Origin: Hirudo medicinalis
Taxonomy: Eukaryota; Annelida; Clitellata; Hirudinida; Hirudinidae
Length of the DNA: 18,228 bases
Reading direction: 5' to 3'
Assembly (NCBI GenBank): GCA_011800805.1
Contig: MPNW01001435.1
Coordinates: forward strand, 9,270-27,497
Shown: positions 14,669-18,228 of the stretch, piece by piece
How the letters are laid out: every line of letters starts with the position of its first letter
Numbering within the stretch: position 1 is the stretch's first letter
Made by a program: the position numbers and the translations under genes
Notes under the pieces: generated by a model
Told to the model about the DNA's origin: nothing
Databases searched by the model: none
What the model saw: only the letters and a program-made list of their open reading frames with translations

Positions 14669-14702
14669 CTAGTGGGTGCGTTTTGTTTTCGCTCGAGTAG
14701 GA

Positions 14703-14858
14703 ATGCTTGACTTTGAGGACGTTTTTTTGGAATCCATTCACTCGCACAGAGTGGATAGATCCAATGTGGCAGTAATTTGGGGAGGAGGTATTGTGAGGAG
14801 TATGAATAATAATATTGTCATAATAATAATAATAATAATAATAATAATATTGTCATAA
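14703..14858 (+). CDS. Hypothetical first exon downstream of the CArG/CRE cluster
   Basis: The frame reads MLDFEDVFLESIHSHRVDR and then SNVAVIWGGG, before a GAG/gtattg donor-like site at 14787. Beyond that it enters an AAT microsatellite and ends. Its position 35 bp after a CArG box and CRE makes it a reasonable first coding exon. No family is recognised and no next exon was found. Confidence 0.22.
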   Translation: MLDFEDVFLESIHSHRVDRSNVAVIWGGGIVRSMNNNIVIIIIIIIIIILS

Positions 14859-15005
14859 TAATATCAATTATTTGTTATTTATATTATTTACGATTTATGT
14901 TACAATACTCAACGTCGTCGTCATCACCACTACTATCATCATCATATCACCATCGTCTTCTCCATAAACATCATCATTACCATCATCGTCGTCATCATCA
15001 TCATT

Positions 15006-15037
<32 letters not shown>

Positions 15038-15064
15038 CACCATCATCATCATCACCATCATCAC

Positions 15065-15110
<46 letters not shown>

Positions 15111-15113
15111 TTC
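14818..15113. repeat. AAT array and long ATC array
   Basis: AAT run at 14820-14849 with flanking duplicate attgtcataataat, then unique A/T-rich sequence and an ATC/ACC array from 14912 to 15113 that becomes pure ATC at its 3' end. Confidence 0.85.
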
Positions 15114-15255
15114 TTCACGTGTAATTATCATTATCATTCCAGGCGAGTGAACAGATTGACAAATATCTGTTCATTGTTTGTGTCAATCCAAGGTCTCAAT
15201 TTGAACCGAGCATTCCACCGGTTAAGTATTATAGGAGTGAAAGATTGGCTGAACA

Positions 15256-15475
15256 CGTGAGTGAATGAGTGAATGGGTGAGTGCGTGAGTGAGTGAGTGA
15301 GTGCGTGAGTGAGTGAGTGAGTGAGTGAGTGAGTGAGTGAGTAGGTGAGTGAGTGGATGAGCGAGTGAGTGAGTGAGTGAGTGAGTGAGTCAGTCAGTCA
15401 GTCAGTCAGTCATGCAGTCAGTCAGTGGGTGAGTGAGTGAGTGAGTGAATAGTTGAGTGAGTGGGTGAGTAGAGG
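15256..15475. repeat. GAGT/CAGT tetranucleotide array
   Basis: GTGA units with an internal CAGT block near 15390-15428. Confidence 0.9.
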
Positions 15476-15811
15476 AATGATGGATTGAAAGAAAAAAGAA
15501 GCACCGCATTAATAAGACGCAATAAGAAAACAACAAGTCGCAGTCGAGGAGCGTAANTTAAGGTAATTGGCAAAATGTACAAAATTGTTGAACTAATAAC
15601 TCTCAGTTTGGCCTCACAATCGATTACTTCCAGACTTTAACTATGCCATCTTGTGTCGAAGTGACGATGTATTGTTGAGACGAACGAACGAATGAAAGAT
15701 TGAATGCTGGATGGATGGATTGGTGGTGTAGAGACGGATTGATGGATAATTGAAAAGTAATCTCAAATCACACTCATCCACCTCAGAAACCAATCCACGA
15801 CAACGTGGGTC

Positions 15812-15853
15812 AAGGCCACGGTTACAAGGCCACGGTTACAAGGCCACGGTCAC
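15812..15853. repeat. 14-bp tandem repeat, three copies
   Basis: Unit AAGGCCACGGTTAC; the third copy has one change (GTCAC). Confidence 0.9.
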
Positions 15854-16055
15854 AATGATCACAAAAGTGAATTAACAACAAGAAAAATAAAACTTCACGG
15901 TAGACTTAATTTTGAAATCTTAAATTTTAAGGTAAAAATCAGCCGAAAAACCAAACCAAAAGAAAACAATTCTAAACTCAAGCGGAACGACACCATTGCA
16001 ACGGCGTCTCAGGGCTGAGCCACGTAGGGTCCCTACATTATCCTTCTCCCGCGGT

Positions 16056-16108
16056 CCGGAAGAACGCCCCATAAACACCATGGCAACGCGACGGACGGTC
16101 TGACGTAA
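16056..16108. promoter_or_regulatory. Promoter-like cluster: ETS, half X-box, CRE-like
   Basis: CCGGAAG (16056-16062), CCATGGCAAC (16078-16087, one complete arm of an RFX X-box) and TGACGTAA (16101-16108) occur within 53 bp. It is weaker than the clusters at 11502 and 12338 but of the same make-up. An 11-bp minisatellite starts 30 bp downstream. Confidence 0.3.
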
Positions 16109-16137
16109 ATAAGAAGGTGAATAGAAATATGAATGGG

Positions 16138-16266
16138 AATGTGATGCAAATGTGATACAAACGTAATACAAGCGTAATACAAATGTAATGCAGATCTATT
16201 ACAAATGTTATACAAATGTGACACAACTGTAATACAAATGTGATACAGATGTAATACAAATGTAAA
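16138..16266. repeat. 11-bp minisatellite
   Basis: About 12 units near GTAATACAAAT / GTGATACAAAT, almost all 11 bp long. Eleven is not divisible by three, so reading frames across it are by-products. Confidence 0.85.
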
Positions 16267-16372
16267 CAAGAGAGGAAGCATCAGTCGGACGGGAGGACCG
16301 AGGATTTCAGAGTTCACTCTCAATTAACGTTGCAATCAATTTCCAGTTCTTTGCTATTAGCGCCTTCATGAT

Positions 16373-16413
16373 GACGATGACGATGACGACGATGATGATG
16401 ATGATGATGGTGG

Positions 16414-16477
<64 letters not shown>

Positions 16478-16523
16478 GATGATGATGATGGTGGTGGTAG
16501 TGATGGTGGTGATGGTGGTAACA
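16373..16523. repeat. GAT/GGT microsatellite
   Basis: Long GAT run with GGT blocks. Confidence 0.9.
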
Positions 16524-16531
16524 GTAGAAAT

Positions 16532-16819
16532 ATGATGAAGGAAACTGAGATTATCCTTCTAATGGGCGCTATCTATGCGCTACGACGTGCCGTATTAGGA
16601 AGCGCCGACTCGACTCCTTCTTTTGCCGCCACAGCGACCACAGCCACAACTACTTCGGACGTCGACCGCTCCGGCTGCAGCGTCTGCAGACGCCGGTCGT
16701 ACTGTCGCATCCAGCCATCCGTGCACGGTCCTGGAGATAACGACCACTTCCCCTTCTGCGTCGTAAACACGTATTTCCGCGCCAACTCCAACTTCCATAC
16801 GCCGTCCATGCCAGCATAG
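16532..16819 (+). CDS. Hypothetical ORF in a GC-rich island (strand uncertain)
   Basis: The plus frame ends with a stretch of about 60 codons with strong C/G third positions (SGCSVCRRRSYC ... HFPFCVVNTYFRANSN) and stops at TAG 16817. The minus strand is also open (16809 to 16573), with a good start context (ggcATGg) and MDGVWKLELARKYVFTTQ. Third codon positions of both frames fall on the same bases, so base bias cannot decide the strand. A YY1-like CCATATTG (minus strand) lies near 16860. One of the two frames is probably coding; I recognise neither. Confidence 0.28.
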   Translation: MMKETEIILLMGAIYALRRAVLGSADSTPSFAATATTATTTSDVDRSGCSVCRRRSYCRIQPSVHGPGDNDHFPFCVVNTYFRANSNFHTPSMPA

Positions 16820-17098
16820 ATAAATAATTATTGCTACCTGTTGCAGCCGAAAGCAATATGGCCGACGTTCGGCCTGTCATCTTATTGAATTATCGCCCAA
16901 GCAAATGAACATAGACTTGAGATCCTGCCGGCATTCTTCTATTTTTTTATTATTTTTTATTTTTTATTTTTTGGTTTCCCGAATCTTGTTCCTCTCCTTT
17001 TCGTTCTTCTGTTCGTCCTCTCGGATGCTCGAGGTGGATGAGAGTAAAGAGTCTCAATTTTCTTCCATTGTCTTGCCACCATTTTCCCACTAATGTTG

Positions 17099-17558
17099 TC
17101 ATTGTTATCCTCATCATCACCAAATTTCTTCAACATCATCAGCATTAGCAGAAGCCACATCATCGTCGTTGTCATCATCGTCGTCGTCGTCAGAGTTTGC
17201 CTGTCCGAAGCTTGTTAATGTCACAACTGATCGTGGGCTCTAACCCCGCGTGCTGAAATTATGACCAGAAATTATGAATTCTTCCTTCTCCCCTCCATTC
17301 ATCCACCTGGCCACAGTCAGGGTTGTAGACAGACGGAGAGAGGGGACCGGCGGTACGGGGACGTATTGAGGGGCACTTAAAAACCCATCTCAACCATCCG
17401 CCTAAGCCCACTGTGAAGCCTTAATACTGAAATGTTTATAACGCCAAAAATGCCTTCTCGTCATCATAATCATCATCGTCTTCATCGTCGTCGTCGTCGT
17501 CGTCGTCATCATCATAATCGTCGACGTCGTCATCGTCTTAATAATAATAATAATAATA
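17099..17558. repeat. ATC/GTC and AAT arrays with unique spacer
   Basis: ATC/GTC units at 17099-17193 and 17458-17540, and AAT at 17538-17558. The sequence between (17194-17457) is unique and shows no gene. Confidence 0.75.
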
Positions 17559-17662
17559 TTTACTAGAATATCGATAATTTGTATTTATGATTACATTAAT
17601 AATTTTAATGTTTTGTTTTTAAAAGTCCCCAAAAATGTAATTGAACATCTTGCATTGATACC

Positions 17663-17723
17663 ACACACCCACACACACGCACACAGACAAGAACACACTC
17701 ACACACACACACACACGTACACA
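17663..17723. repeat. CA dinucleotide repeat
   Basis: CACACA runs with short interruptions, the only dinucleotide array seen in this window. Confidence 0.9.
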
Positions 17724-17858
17724 CCAATCGGTTATGGAGTACTTGAATAATTCCTATCTGATCCTGGTGGTCCTCGTAAGATCGCCATCATCACCAACCT
17801 AATTATAATAAGCCTCTTGAATATTAATATGCCCCAGCACAAAATTTCACCCTCGTGA

Positions 17859-18228
17859 CCTTCAAAATCTCATCGTAAACCAGTCTCTCTCTGCCAAAAC
17901 TTGGGGAAATCCTCTATTGCCCATTTCAAAGCGTCTGGGAAGGGTGCTACTGGTATGTCCTGTGATACTACAGGTGTGTCGAGTGACGCTACAGGTATGC
18001 TATGTCACGCTACAGGTATGTCATGTGACACTACAGGTATGTTATGTCACACTACATGTATGTCCTATGACGCTACAGGTATGCTATATCACACTACAGG
18101 TATGTCCTATGGCGCTACAGGTGCGTCCTATGGCATCGCTGGTATGTCCTGTGACGCTACGGGCATGCCATGTAACACTACAGGTATGTCATGTAACGCT
18201 AAAGGTATGCTATATCACACTACAGGTA
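17859..18228 (+). CDS. Open frame through 21-bp repeats, running off the window
   Basis: After a stop at 17856 the frame stays open to the window end (123 codons). About 31 unique residues (ending FKASGKGAT) lead into 13 heptapeptide units such as GMSCDTT and GMLCHTT. The repeat length is divisible by three and no unit has a stop in this frame. There is no ATG before the first repeat, so an upstream exon or the Met in the repeats would be needed. It may instead be a non-coding minisatellite. Confidence 0.25.
17952..18228. repeat. 21-bp minisatellite, 13 copies, truncated by the window end
   Basis: The unit is approximately GGTATGTCATGTGACACTAC plus A. All 13 copies are exactly 21 bp with only substitutions, no indels. 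Units tend to fall into two types, tcNtgtgac and ctatNtcac, which partly alternate. Confidence 0.9.

Noticed and set aside
14895..15137. Poly-His (+) and poly-Asp (-) frames
   Set aside because: ATC microsatellite translation.
14895..15475. Regular ATC and GAGT arrays considered as a CRISPR-like array
   Set aside because: No spacer structure; simple tandem repeats in an animal genome.
15920..16323. Minus-strand frames rich in ITFVLHLYHIC
   Set aside because: By-product of the 11-bp minisatellite, which shifts frame each unit.

Overview
This is animal (metazoan) nuclear DNA. It has GT-AG introns, no operon-like packing of open frames, and a very heavy load of tri- and tetranucleotide microsatellites (ATT, ATC/GTC, AAC, GGAT, GAGT), plus minisatellites and short interspersed repeats. 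The recognisable proteins are two copies of the Wnt-pathway transcription factor TCF/LEF (HMG box followed by a C-clamp). The HMG box style ([25 protein letters not shown] basic tail) and the TTTATATAGCGCC-type dispersed repeat suggest a lophotrochozoan such as an annelid or mollusc. That placement is inference and the species is not identifiable from what I can see.

Layout. (1) Positions 1-4441 hold the 3' part of a TCF/LEF gene ('copy 1'), + strand. Its first HMG-box exon lies upstream of the window. The two remaining HMG exons are at 325-395 and 1442-1557, and the last coding exon at 3772-4441 carries the second half of the C-clamp and a Ser/Pro/Asn-rich tail. The exon for the first half of the C-clamp is not visible, and one N marks a possible assembly break at 3655. 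Its introns are long and full of microsatellites. (2) Positions 4442-6890 hold probable 3' UTR and intergenic DNA with no supported gene. (3) Positions 6891-10418 hold a second, compact TCF/LEF gene ('copy 2') in the same orientation. It has a TATA box at 6891, tentative short 5' exons, a complete HMG box split over three exons (7671-7870, 8221-8291, 8370-8458), a complete but one-residue-short C-clamp split over two exons (8530-8605, 8775 onward), a long C-terminal region and a poly(A) signal at 10413. The splice phases shared by the two copies show they are tandem duplicates.

(4) Positions 10419-18228 are mostly repeat-rich intergenic DNA, but contain several small islands of promoter-like sequence. 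One has an RFX X-box-like palindrome, CRE, E-box and YY1 site (11502-11563). One has CCAAT, E-box, ETS and CRE sites followed by an ATG mini-exon with a perfect splice donor (12338-12448). One has a perfect SRF CArG box next to a perfect CRE, with a TCF site 94 bp upstream (14544-14668). One has ETS, half X-box and CRE-like sites (16056-16108). I found only low-confidence open frames near these islands. Other elements are a tRNA-like/SINE sequence on the minus strand (13823-13892), inverted GGAT/ATCC arrays, and at the right edge a 21-bp tandem repeat that stays open as a heptapeptide repeat and runs out of the window.

How the pieces work together: both TCF copies would bind Wnt response elements through the HMG box and helper sites through the C-clamp. 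No beta-catenin-binding N-terminus could be found for copy 2, so its relation to canonical Wnt signalling is open.
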